From NCBI GenBank assembly GCA_014773175.1, contig VXCM01000454.1:174615-238614 (forward strand): a stretch of DNA of 64,000 nt. Direction: 5' to 3'. Within the stretch, counting starts at the first letter, position 1. The number at the start of each line of letters is the position of its first letter. This document shows, one piece after another, positions 1-13,152 of this stretch. The DNA is from Lucifuga dentata. Its lineage: Eukaryota > Chordata > Actinopteri > Ophidiiformes > Bythitidae. The notes beneath the pieces were generated by a model, which ran no database searches, had not been told where the DNA came from, and worked only from the letters and a program-made list of their open reading frames with translations. A program made the translations under genes and the position numbers.

Positions 1-71
1 TTTTTCAATTACTACAAATTAACATAATTTTAGGATTATAAAGCCAGCCACAATAACTGTTTTATACTTAC

Positions 72-383
72 ATCACTGGCAATGAACTGCATGTTACGTG
101 CCAGCTGCAGGCTCATATTGTCAGGGAGGAGCAGGTGGCTGTGAGGGATCTTTCTGTAACCGGTGTAAGTCTGAACAGCGGAGGCATGCTTGGCCAGGAC
201 CACGCTCATCATGTCTACAGGGGAGTGGTACTTCAGCTTGGCCTTGTGGTAATCCTTCTTGTAGTTCCTGTCGCTCTGCATCTTAGCCACCTCCATGTAG
301 TGAACCAGTAAAGGATCATCCTGCAGGCTGCGGAAGCCAACATGGTGGCCCTTAGCCTTCTCATAGGCCAGCTTATACTTGTA
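72..383 (-). CDS. neb: neb coding exon 39 (three fused modules, start of super-repeat E)
   Basis: 104 residues from [20 protein letters not shown] to [10 protein letters not shown]. It is the last exon inside the window; the donor gtaagt at 66-71 shows the gene continues to the left. Confidence 0.95.
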
Positions 384-3300
384 CTGCAACAGCAAGTAAG
401 TGCTTTGTCATTCAAAGATGTAATATGAGCTGTAGTAGAACTGCTTTAAACTGTAAATGCTGACTTGCAGTAACAGAAAGTTATTTCTAACTTACATTGC
501 TGGCAATGGTGGTGCCAGATTTGGCAGCCAGAATTGGGATGGCATCTGCTTTGAGATTGTAGCCCTTGTTGGCCATCTCCACGAGACCAGATTTGTAAAG
601 TTTCTAAGAAAGATAAAGCAGAAAGATGAGAATGAAATACACCAACAACCATTAAAAGTTTATCAATTGATAATTTGTTTGCCTTACGTTACTCATGTTG
701 AGGGCATTAGCCTTAGCCAGGATAATTTCAGGAGAATCTGGCTTGACATGGATTTTCAGTTTGTCCTTTTCCCAAGCTGCAGTGTATGCTTGCTGCAAAT
801 GAAAATACCACAAAAACAAATGAATGACAATTCTTATAAACCAGTTGGAAAAAAAACATATTTTAGCCTTTTACTATACAGTATATTTGACTGTGCCGCA
901 CCTTGTTCATGATCTGATTGTTGGCAGTAGCCAGAGCCAAGTCCATGGAGTCCATCAGCTTGCTGAACTTGAAGTTGGATGGATGAGTGCGGTACTTTTG
1001 GTCACTCAGAATCTGACCACCAACTTTTGCAGTCTCAACTGCGAGTGAGCCAATGGGCACCCATCCAATACCTCTGATATAGTTATTCCATTCAGATTTG
1101 TACTCGCACTGAAAAAACAAAACAAAACAAAAAAACAGATGGCATTCAGGTTATAATGTGTATTATTTTAACATCAATGAGCTACCATTTATAATTATTC
1201 TAAATATCTTCGCATTTGTACGACTATACAGATGAAATACAAACTAGATTCAATTTAAGAAAAGAAACACTATTTGCTGATGAAACTGCCTGACACTCAC
1301 ATTGCTTGCTTGGCTGTATCATAATGTATCATAATACCATATACAATAGAAGAATAAAAACATACATCACTCTGAATTTCCATCATGTTCCGACACAGCT
1401 GCAGGTGCATGTTGTCAGGGAGGAGCAGGTGGCTGTGAGGGATCTTTCTGTAACCGGCATTGGTCTGAACAGTGGAAGCGTGCTTGGCCTGGACCACGCT
1501 CATCATGTCTACAGGGGAGTGGTACTTCAGCTTGGCCTTGTGGTAGTCCTTCTTATAGTTCTTGTCACTCTGCATCTTAGCCACCTCCATGTAGTGAACC
1601 AGTAAAGGATCGTCCTGCAGGCTACGGAAGCCAACATGGTGGCCTCTGGCCTTCTCGTAAGCCAGCTTGTACTTGAACTGTAACAAGAAATAAAATACTT
1701 GTTTATTGTTTACCATGGGTTGTAGTAAGAAAAACATTTCAACTTGGTAAGTACATTATTTCAAGCTTACATTACTGGCGATAGTGGTGCCAGACTTGGC
1801 AGCCACAATTGGGATGGCATCTGCTTTGAGGTTGTAACCCTTATTTGACATCTCCACAAATCCAGCTTTGTAAAGTTTCTGCAGAAAATACAGAAGTAAA
1901 ATAAGATTGAAACAAAATAGGTTTAAATTCTCCAGACAAAGATACAATAGATAGACACAATAGATGGACACAATAGACAGCAGTCATGTATACACCATAT
2001 ACTGCTAACAAATGTATTACATTAGTCATGGAACTGCCTTACGTTGCTCATGTTGAGGGCATTCGCCTTGGCCAGGACAATCTCAGGAGCATCTGGCATG
2101 ACATGGGTTTTCAGTTTGTCCTTTTCCCAAGATGCAGTGTATGCTTTCTGAACATACAAATACCAGAAAAACAATAAATAATGATACATATGAATCAGGT
2201 GATTAAAAACATTTTCCCCCTGCACCGTGCAGTAATATTTGACCATGCCGCACCTTGTTTATGATCTGGTTGTTGGCAGTAGCCAGAGCCAAGTCCATGG
2301 AGTCCATCAACTTGCTGAACTTGAAGTTGGATGGATGAATGCGATAGTTATGGTCACTCAGAATCTGACCACCAACTTTTGCAGTCTCAACTGCGAGTGA
2401 GCCAATGGGTACCCATCCAATACCTCTGATATAGTTATTCCATTCAAATTTGTAGTCAGACTGAAAAAAAAATCAAATAAGACAATTGGGCTATGATCCA
2501 TGAAGCGCTGGATCCAGATCAATGGGTATGGGATACCTTGTTCGCTTTCATCTAAAATGTGTGCACTCTGATGTGGATAAAGTACAAATCATTAATTTTC
2601 TGTTCAATTGTGTTTGAAATATTTGTTCTTAAGATTCACCATTCACTGAAAAAAAAAAAAACGTGCCACTCACATCACTTGATTGGATGTTCATGGTCCG
2701 ACACCGCTGCAGGTGCATGTTGTCAGGGAGGAGCAGGTGGTTGTGAGGGATGTTTCTGTAACCGGCATTGGTCTGAACAGCGGAGGCATGCTTGGCGTGG
2801 GCCACGCTCATCATGTCCACAGGGGAGTGGTACTTCAGCTTGGCCTTGTGGTAATCCTTCTTGTAGTTCTTGTCACTCTGCATCCGAGCCACCTCCATGT
2901 AGTGAACCAGCAAAGGATCATCCTGCAGACTGCGGAAGCCAACGTGGTGTCCCTTAGCCTTCTCATACTCTTTCTTGTATTGGACCTGAAAAAAGAAAAA
3001 GAAAAAAGAAACAATTCAAAACATGCTGTAGTTCAAATATATATATTTTAGAATTGGCTAGATTTATGTTTTACTTACATTGCTGGCAATGTGTCTGCCT
3101 TGCTTGGCATGTTGGACAGAAATAGCATCAGGTTTCAAGTCGTATCCTTTGGCAATATCTTGCAGCCACTTGTACTTGTAGTGAGTCTGGGGGACAAAAA
3201 CATGATATTTTGCACACAGTTGATGTTAAGATAGAATTGGGATTTAAGTGAAGTACAAAGTGAGAGAGCATACTTGGATAAACACTTTGATTCTCAATAG

Positions 3301-6300
3301 GTTTATTGTGCTCTAACCTCGCTAAGGGTCTGGGCGTTGAATTTGGCCTGGAGGAACTCAGGGCTGTCAGCTGGCAGATGGTAGGTATGCATGAACTTCT
3401 CACCAGAAGCTTTGTATGCACCCTATAGAGAGAAAAAAAAAGTACAGTAAACAAACAGTAACTAAAACTATGTACTGGTATATATTATTAATAACAATAA
3501 TACATTTTATTTGTAGAGTGCTTTTCTAGACACTCAAAGACGCTTTACAGAGAAATAAGACATTAAAAAGAAAATAATAATAATAATGATTACAGGAGTC
3601 ATCAGGCCAAAAAACCCAAAAGGGGAAAGATGGAGATTGAAGACAATAATAAACTAATAGTCTAAAACACAAAGTTAAGATACAATAAAATGGCAAGCAA
3701 TGGATCATAGCAACACATTAATCTTTAAAAGCTGCTTTAAAAAGTGTGTTTTAAGGTTTCTGAATGAGACATTTTGGTTCGAGAGAGGAAATCCTCTTTC
3801 TCCAAACAGGAAATGTTTACCTTGTCCTGTTGCTTTGTGTTGGTCAGGGCCAGAGCCATGTTCATGGCGTCAGTCTTGCTCGTGAACTTGAGAGTGCTGG
3901 GGTGCTGCCGATAGCCTCTCTCATCCAGAGCCGCTTTAGCAGCTTTGGCTTTCTCAACATCCAGAGAGCCAATTGGGACCCACCCTGCACCCCGATAATA
4001 GTTGGTGTATTCAGACTTGTAGACATTCTGCGGAAAAAGAAGAAAAAGTGAGTGGCTTATCACAAAATTTGTAAGTGTTTATGGGTATCAATGTTCATAT
4101 CGGTTTGATACTGCGTAGTTTATTTCCATACCTATCTTCAACAGTTCTAATAAGATTATATCATAATACCATATACAGTCGAAGAATAAAAACATACATC
4201 ACTCTGAATTTCCATCATGTTCCGACACAGCTGCAGGTTCATGTTGTCAGGGAGAACCAAGTAGCTGTGAGGGATCTTTCTGTAACCGGTGTAAGTCTGA
4301 ACAGCAGAGGCATGCTTGGCCTGGACCACACTCATCATGTCTACAGGGGAGTGGTACTTCAGCTTGGCCTTGTGGTAGTCCTTCTTATAGTTCTTGTCAC
4401 TCTGCATCTTAGCCACCTCCATGTAGTGAACCAGTAAAGGATCATCCTGCAGGCTACGGAAGCCAACATGGTGGCCCTTAGCCTTCTCATAAGCCAGCTT
4501 ATACTTGTACTGTATAAAAGCAAAAAAAAAAAAAATGNAAAAAAAAAAAAAATGTGACCAACATTATCTAATGTAATAACATTTGGATAGCTTTTTTTGT
4601 AGTTAACAACACATTGACAATGTACATTGCTGGCAATGTCTCTGGAAGATTTTGCTGCAACAATGGGAATTGCATCTTCCTTCAGCTGGTGCCCTTTGTG
4701 CAGATCTTGACGGTGTTCGTAAGTGTAGTAATTCTGAAAAGAAGAATAATCAGTGTCAGAGATAGGAAGATAGTAACTTCAATATAGTGATTTATCTGTG
4801 CATATTGGAAAATATTATGTAGGAACTCCACTACTCACCTGACTGATGTTAACAGAATTGAATCTAGCTTGCATCAGTTCAGGGGTATCAGCAGGAAGAT
4901 GGTAAGTGTGCATGAACTTCTCTCCACTGGCCTTGTATTCTTTCTGCAAAATTACAATGAAAGCATTCCATGTTTCACTTTCTATTGATCTATATTTTAT
5001 CGGCTGAGATCAAGAGTTTTACACAGAGTGAAGAAGTGATCCTTTATCATCTTCTCACCATATTAAGGATCTTGGCATTGGCCTTGGCTAGCTCCATGTT
5101 CATGGAGTCCACGGTGCTGGTGAATTTGAAGGTGTCAGGGTGCTGCCGATACTTTTTCTCATTCAGGGCAGCTGCTGCCGCCTTGGCTTTCTCCACCTCC
5201 AGGGAACCAATCGGGACCCAGCCGATTCCCTTGCCTGCAGTCTCATAATCCAGTTTATAGTTGTACTGGAAAGGGCACAGGAAAGAGATGTCACTGAGAA
5301 AAAAAATGCTTTTACCAAGCACCAAGCAGCATTTACGTATTTTATATCACAACGTCTGTGAAAGGAGTACAAACTTACATCGCTGGAGATAAAGTTCATG
5401 TTGCGAGCAAGCTCCAAGCTCATGGCGTCAGGCAGGAGACAGTAATTATGATTGCGCTGCTTGTAGCCAATGTTGGTCTGCACAGATGAGCTATGCTTGG
5501 CGTGAGCCAAACTTATCATGTCTACAGGGGAGTGGTACTTCAGCTTGGCCTTGTGGTACTCCTTCTTGTAGTTCTTGTCACTCTGCATCCGAGCCACCTC
5601 CATGTAGTGAACCAGCAAAGGATCGTCCTGCAGGCTGCGGAAGCCAACGTGGTGTCCCTTTGCCTTTTCATACGCCTTTTTATATTGGACCTAGAACAAG
5701 AAACACCATCATACCATACCATTATATTGTATATTGCAGCAAGAAGCACAGTTCTGGGCCTGTAAATACTGTTCTAAATCAAAGATTGTGAGATGGAAAT
5801 ACTAACATCACTGGCAGCACGTCTGGCAGCTTTGGCAGCAACGACAGAGATAGCATCGGGCTTCAAGTCATAACCTTCAGCAATCTTCTCTTCCCAAGCA
5901 AGCTTGTAGTAATTCTGAAATGAAAATTATATGAGTTTTAACATTGCATTTGGCAGAAAATTAATTTTAAATGCAGACGTCATCTCCTAGTAATTCTATA
6001 TCAGCTACCTTGCTGATGTTGTAGGCGTTACACTTAGCCTGGAGGAATTCAGGCATATCAGGAGGGAGGGAGTACTTCTGGTGGATCTCCTCCAGACCCC
6101 TCTTGTAGAACAGCTGTAGGGAAAGAAGGCATCAGAAAAGTATAAATCAGTCAAATTCATCTTGCCTGTTTTTTTTTTTGTTTTGTTTTTTGTTTTTTGT
6201 TTTTTTAACAAAATTTAAATACAGGCCTGTTAAAAGTTTGAATGATGACTACAGAATGAACGGACTCACATCACTCCTCTGAAGCTGGTTCACTTTGGCC

Positions 6301-9300
6301 TGCATCATGATGGGGTGGTCATCAATAGAGGTGAAGGGGATTGTGTCTGGGTGTCTTTTGTATTTTCTCTGTAGGATACACACAAAATAAATTGACATCA
6401 GACATATTATGAGAATCTCTTTTGATCTACATTCAAGAGGAGAGGAGAGTAGAGGAATGCTGGACGTACGTCACTCAGGATCTCTGCGGCTTTCTTGGCT
6501 TTCTCCACCTCCAATGAGCCAAAGGGGATCCATGGGGTACCTTTACTGTAGGTATTGTAGTCAGACTTGTACTCATTCTGTGACGCAGAAAAGGGAGAAA
6601 GTTTAATATTGTGGTAATACATCACTTTCTTTGCATAGCATTGCCCAGAAGCACTGTCCATATATTGTTCTACTGACTGACTGATATTTCTTTTCTTTTT
6701 TTCCCCTTTCTGTTGTTGTTAAAGTGTGAACTTATTTGGTTATATGGCAATATTTTACTGCTAAATTTAGGTTATTCTAAATTCTTATTGTTCAAAAACC
6801 AAACAGAGTTTTATATATATATATATAAAAAGAATTGCCCAGAAGCCAAAAAAAAAAAAAAAAAANAAAAAAAAAAAAAAAAAGACAGATTGCTAATAAG
6901 GATATTGAATGTGTCAAACGTCTGTATACTCACATCGCTCTGGATGATGTTGGCTTTCTTGGCCAGGTCCAACAGCACGCTGTCAGGAGGTATGAAGTAG
7001 TTGGTGCTGATGCTCCTGTATCCAGCCATGCTGGCAATCCCCTGAGACTTTTTGGCCAGAGTGACCGACATCATATCCAGCGGGGTGTGATACTTGGTCT
7101 TAAGCTTTTCATAATCCTTTTTATATTCACGCTGTGGATGGACACATCGGAAGATTAGTCAAGCATGTCCTACTAACTCAGGTCGTCAGCATGGACACAA
7201 ATTGATGGAACTTTTACAAATTTGTTTTTACAAATCTGTGATAGAATCAGTCTTAAAGGACCACAACACCCATTTTGCATGTAAGAGCCTAATATATTTA
7301 ATTTTCATACATGTAACGTTACTGACAATCATTTCCCAAAGCATACTACTGGAATGGTGAATTAAAAATGTTTTTCCTAAATCAACTTGTTGATACTTGA
7401 AATGTTCTAGGGATAGGTAATCCATCATCACCAACAAGATGTGTATTCAAGTTTTTTTTAGAAGTTACATAATTTTAGCATTTAAGTACAATAAAAAGCA
7501 CAGAGTGAATGTATGCCTCCACCAGGAAATATAGTCCCAAAAGAAGACCTGTGTTTATTGAAAAATTTAAACAGCCATGACTTCATAAGGCTGCCTAACT
7601 ATTAGCAGGATAAACATCGATTTTTTAAGGTGGATGTATTGCTTTAATATTTGATTTTGAAATATTAAGAGGTTTTGTAAAATATCAGGAAAGCTGAAAT
7701 AAACTTTTGTCCTTTGGGAAATGACTGTCAGTAACATAACGTATGAAAATTGCATATATTAGGCTCAAACATGCAAAACGGATGGTATTGTCCTTTAACA
7801 TTTCCACTGATTTGTTAGTATGGAAATATAAATGCTCAGAATAAGAACAGACTGAACAATATTGTTAAAAAGCAGTTTTCCTGTCAGCGATGTATTCTCA
7901 TCAAGTTTTGAGGAAAGCCCAGTTAATTCAAGCCAATTCACTCCACCGTCTTAGTGGAGAATTTGAAACTCTTTCCTCAGGTAGGAGGTTTAGACAACAG
8001 AGGGTAAAGTGCAATCGATATATATATTCTCTTTTATCTCGTGCAATAAAATCATTGAACTTGTGTAAGCAGATTCTGATGAATTTGAATGGTTGTATTT
8101 TGATGTGATTGTCACCATAATGTATTTTATTGTGTTTTTATTTATCGTGTCACAATTTGATGTATTGTGCTGTCACCCTTCTGCAAAACAAATTTCCCCT
8201 TGTCCTTGTAGGACAATGAAATTGAAGTAAATCAATGAATATTAGGGGGAATGTCAGCAGTTTAGTCCTAAGGCAAGCTGATGACTTACATCACTCTGCA
8301 TTTTGGCCACATGAACTGAGTGCATAATCTTCGGGTCGTCATTAATACTAAGAGCTCCGACCATCTTCCCCTTGTTCTTCTCATACTCTTTCTTATATTT
8401 AACCTGCAAGGAGGAGTAGAAAGGATGTCAGCTATTAGAAAACTAAAGAAACACTTCAACACCATAATACCATGCAAGAAATTTTTATTGATTCTAATAC
8501 TATAATACTGAAAAATATAGCATACTTACATCGCTGGCAATGTTTGTGTGAGCACGGGCAGCAAGGATCGAGATGGCATCACCCTTTATTTCAAACTTCT
8601 TGGCTTTAGCTTTCTCCCAGTCATACATGTAACAGCTCTGCAATGAAAAAATCATACGATTTTAAAAATGTATGGGAAATCAAAGCGTATAACAGGTCAT
8701 TTAAATGTTCCTGATCCTTACAGGTGAAGTGCATTTAACTGACTTCATTACTTACATCACTGAGGTTGTAGGCGTTAACTCTGCATTGAACGAAGAAGGG
8801 ATAGTCTGGGGGCAGACTATACTTGACCTTTGTCTGTTCATACTTTGCCTTGTAGTTCAACTGCAAAAACAGGGCAAGGAAATCAAATTATTGTATACAA
8901 TACTTTTAAATATCTTCCAATTAAAATCAATATTACGTCACCGGTTGAGTTACAGTAAAGTGCAGTAAGTGCAGTACACATCCAATTTCAAGGCATGAGG
9001 AAAGGTTGAGGTAAAGTGTGTTTTCATTTCCTGACACTGGAGGGCAGTAGAGTATTAGCTGGATGCTGAATCTGAGCCTTACATCTCATAACTACCTGTT
9101 TCTCAGCCCAACCCATTCCCCCTTTCAGATCACAGGGTCTATTCTGGGTGGCTGAATGCTTGCTGCTATTTATACTACAGAGACATGGCTCTCCAGTTTC
9201 CATGGTGCCCACAGAAAGACAGCTGGGCTATGTGCATGATTGGGCACATTTAAGGAAATCTGCATATCTCTGGGAATATGATACAGGCCATTAGCCAGCC

Positions 9301-12300
9301 AATAACTAAATGGACTATATTCAAAATAATCATGTTCAAGGCATCGTTTTGACTAAAATGTTGTAGGAAGAAATTTAAATGGTGACAAGTTACACTGCTG
9401 ATTCCTTAAAGGATCTTATGGGATATATTCTACCGGTATTTTAATTGTAATGTATTACAATACTAACAGGAAGTCATCAGTGCAGTTATACATACTTTAT
9501 TATTTCATTTGACTCTTTCTCTGGACTCATGTCCATGTCTCACTGTCTTCAATCTACCATCTCACTGACTTTTACGATCTTAGATTTACTGCATCTTTGT
9601 TGATTTGCTTTTATGGCTCCTACTGTACTCCTGGCCCATTCTAGGAGAAGGGATCAAGGGAACTTTCGCAGAATCCTCTCCTGAGAGTTAGCCCATTCTT
9701 TTCCTTACATGCTAAAGTTTTTGGTTAGTTTTTCCTTGTCCTTAGAGAGCTTGGACAGAGTTGAGAATCTTTGGCCTGTAAAGCCCTTTGAGACACTACA
9801 TGTATGTGATATTGGGCTATATAGATGAACTTTACTTGAACTTGATATGGTACATACGTCACTTAGCTGTTGGGCGTTGATGGCGGCTTGAACAAGAACT
9901 GGTGAATCAGTCACTTGCGTGAATTTCACCTTATCTGGGTGTTGGCGGTATACTGTCTGCAGATCACAGGATAAGAACAAAGTTGTGAAACACAACTTTG
10001 TGTTTCACAACACAACACAACACAACACAACTATGTACATATAGCAAAAAAGGATTATTATCAGTCTGGTAGTACTACAGCAAAGTATCTGATTAACAAC
10101 TCACATCTTTACACTGCTGAAGATTCTTAGTAGCTTCATATTCAGGCGTAACCGTTTGAGGGAAGAAGCATCTCGTTTTTATGTCTTCATATTCAGCTTT
10201 ATAAAGTTGCTGTGAGAGAAAAACAGAACACGCAAAGTAAAAAGGAAATATATTACTGCTGAATGAATTAATACATTGTTATATACTAGAGGAAAAAATG
10301 AAAAAGGAAACTAAACGTCATGCCGACTTACCTCGTTTTTCATTTCCTCAACTTTCTGACAGTGAAGCATGTAGATGTCCTCATAGCTTCCAATGTAATG
10401 GCCCTTCACCTCACTGTTATACTTCTCTTTGTAATGCATCTAAAAATAAAAAAAACAGAAAAGCAGATTAAAGGAATAAAAGCGAGAGCTCATGGTGAAA
10501 AATGCACATCATGAAAACCTGTAGCATTTCTCAAATGAATGAGTATTCTTACATCGGAAAACTTCTTAAGGACCGAGTCCATCTGAAACTTTGGTGTGTC
10601 ACAGTAGTTGATGCTGAAACCTCTGGATTTCTCATAGTTGGCCTTATACACTTTCTGCAAAGGAGATAAAAACCAAATTAATAACATAAAATCATACAAC
10701 CATCATTAAAATAACCCAACAAGGAAAACAAGGAATGGCTGATATCTCAACAGATTGATAATTTTAGGAGACAAACAATCTGTGGATTATAGTAAATGAA
10801 ATTATTAAAACCTGAAACTGGCTAATCAATCTTCCGTAGGCATCAATTCAGTAGCGCCCTCAAAGGATGACCACAAAATGTCATGACGACCATGTTGAAA
10901 TTTCTGGCCAACCCCTCCCCCCATTTTTTGCAGGCAACACAGCAAACATCATTTGATTGTATAGAAAATTTCTACTGTCACTGCAACAAACTCACTTCAT
11001 GTCAAAAACTCTATCATTTTAGCAGCCTGCTCATTTTCAATGAACATGCTAACCAGAATAAATGAAATTCATTTAAACTAAAACTCTCCATGCATACGAA
11101 TCACAAAAATGGAGACATAGCTTTATATTGTAGCTCTATTACTTCTGCGATTGCTGCTCTTGTAACAATTGATCATTTTTCTCTTTTTGCATAGTCTCTC
11201 CTGAGGTTTCTTCCATTTTTTCCTCGTATAATAAGGTTTTTTAGGGAATTTTTCCATGTTATCTTAGAGTGCTTGGGCTAGGTTGGGATGTAAAGCCTTT
11301 TGGGACGTTGTATATGATACTGGGCTATACAAATAAACTTGACTTGACTAACCCAAAATATAAGGTCTCTATTTTTTATTTTATTATACTGCAGTGACAT
11401 GCCAAAATGTTTCCGGCATGGGGATCTTCAGAAACCTACATCGCTGAGGATGGTGCCAGCATATCTGAGCTGTCTGAGCAGAGGATTCTCCGTGGCGGGG
11501 AGGGTGTTGTAGTCAGACTGCGCTTTCGTCTTCTCGTACTGTTTCTTATATTGGACCTAAAGATAAAAACAAAAACAAAACACAAAGAACACAGTGAATA
11601 AGAGTCTGGAGCTGGACACATGGAGAAGATACACGGACCCGTTTATCATAATGTTGATGTGCTTAGTCGTGATGGAATGACATATGTCTTTATTGTAGAG
11701 GTTTATTGCAATGACGCATGTCTGCATTGTGTGTGTGTGTGTGTGAGTGTGTGGGCGGCCATGAGCTAAAGCTGAAAAGGCTGTGCAACGTGTCGCATCT
11801 TGGCAGTAAATACGCTACACACTGCATATGTGCGGTGAGAGTGAAGCAGATCAGTCAGCCGCGTGGGCACCATGCAGGCCGTCCCTGCGTCAGAGTGGAT
11901 TCAGCACGTTGACTCACACTCCCTTCTTAGACGCAGGTCAGCTCGCCATCGTGTCTTCCACATGACATAGGCACTATAAAAACACTCTGATTGCTTTGTG
12001 TTTCTGTGTGTGCGTATTTGTGCGTACTCACCTCACTAGCAGCAATGCGAGCCTTCTTGTTTGTGTCGTAAACAGGAGTGTCTGTTTGCATGAAATAAAT
12101 TTGGTCTTTCATGTCCTCATAGTCTTGAGTGTATTTTCTCTGAAAAGGGAAAATTAACAATCAGAAAGACAAACAAGCAAACAAAAAACCTTCAGGTATT
12201 AACCCTCTGGAGTCTGAAGTCACGTTGACACATTGTTTGCTGATTTTTGGAGACTTTGCTTCATTTTCTAGAATATTCTAGAATCAAACTGAAAATTGAC

Positions 12301-13105
12301 AATTTTTTATAATTTATATTAGACTTTTTTGCTCACTTCTTTCAGATTATATAGAATTATATATCAGATTATATGTTATACATCAGATTATAAAGATTAT
12401 TTTAGAAATAATATTCTAAAAGCAATCGAGAGCAGTTCACTTAAACAGCTTTTCCATAATGTAATTACACCTTTAAACCAATTCCTTTACAGTGAGATGT
12501 ACACACCCTCTAGGATTTGTAATATATAANCACCTTTAAACCAATTCCTTTACAGTGAGATGTACACACCCTCTAGGATTTGTAATATATAAAAGACATT
12601 AAGCATTTCAAATTCCACATTTAATAACTTTCAATAAATAATATATGCAGGCATTTCATTTGGATAAAATTTCGTAGATTGCTATCTACTGTTATTAAAA
12701 AAGACAATTTATTCTCCTTTATGAAAAGTCTCCTTTACAACTTTTTTTTCAAGAATGAAGAATTTTCTAGAAAAACTGTGATACTCCACAGGGTTACTGT
12801 TCTTAAAATCCTCTGAAGTGCTTTTACACGCTTACATGGCTGATGTTGTCCATGGCCACTCGGGCAACAGCCACGTCAAAGTAGGGCGTCTCGCACCATT
12901 GACCCTTCACGTTCTTATTGTAATCGTCCTTGTACTTTAGCTGCAGGGTGCAAAGAACAATAAATGTCAATGACAATCACGATGCATTTTACAGAGGAAA
13001 GATTACGTTGCTGTAGAGTAACATAATCATAATGTTGGATAGATGATGCTAACTTATTGCATCTTCATCTGGCATCATGGAATGAGTGGAATCTGCTATT
13101 GTGAG

Positions 13106-13152
<47 letters not shown>

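Noticed and set aside
98..2957. Cys/Ser-rich plus-strand reading frames opposite the nebulin exons (for example 98-286 and 2559-2957).
   Set aside because: They are antisense shadows of the repeated neb exons and recur only because the exons recur.
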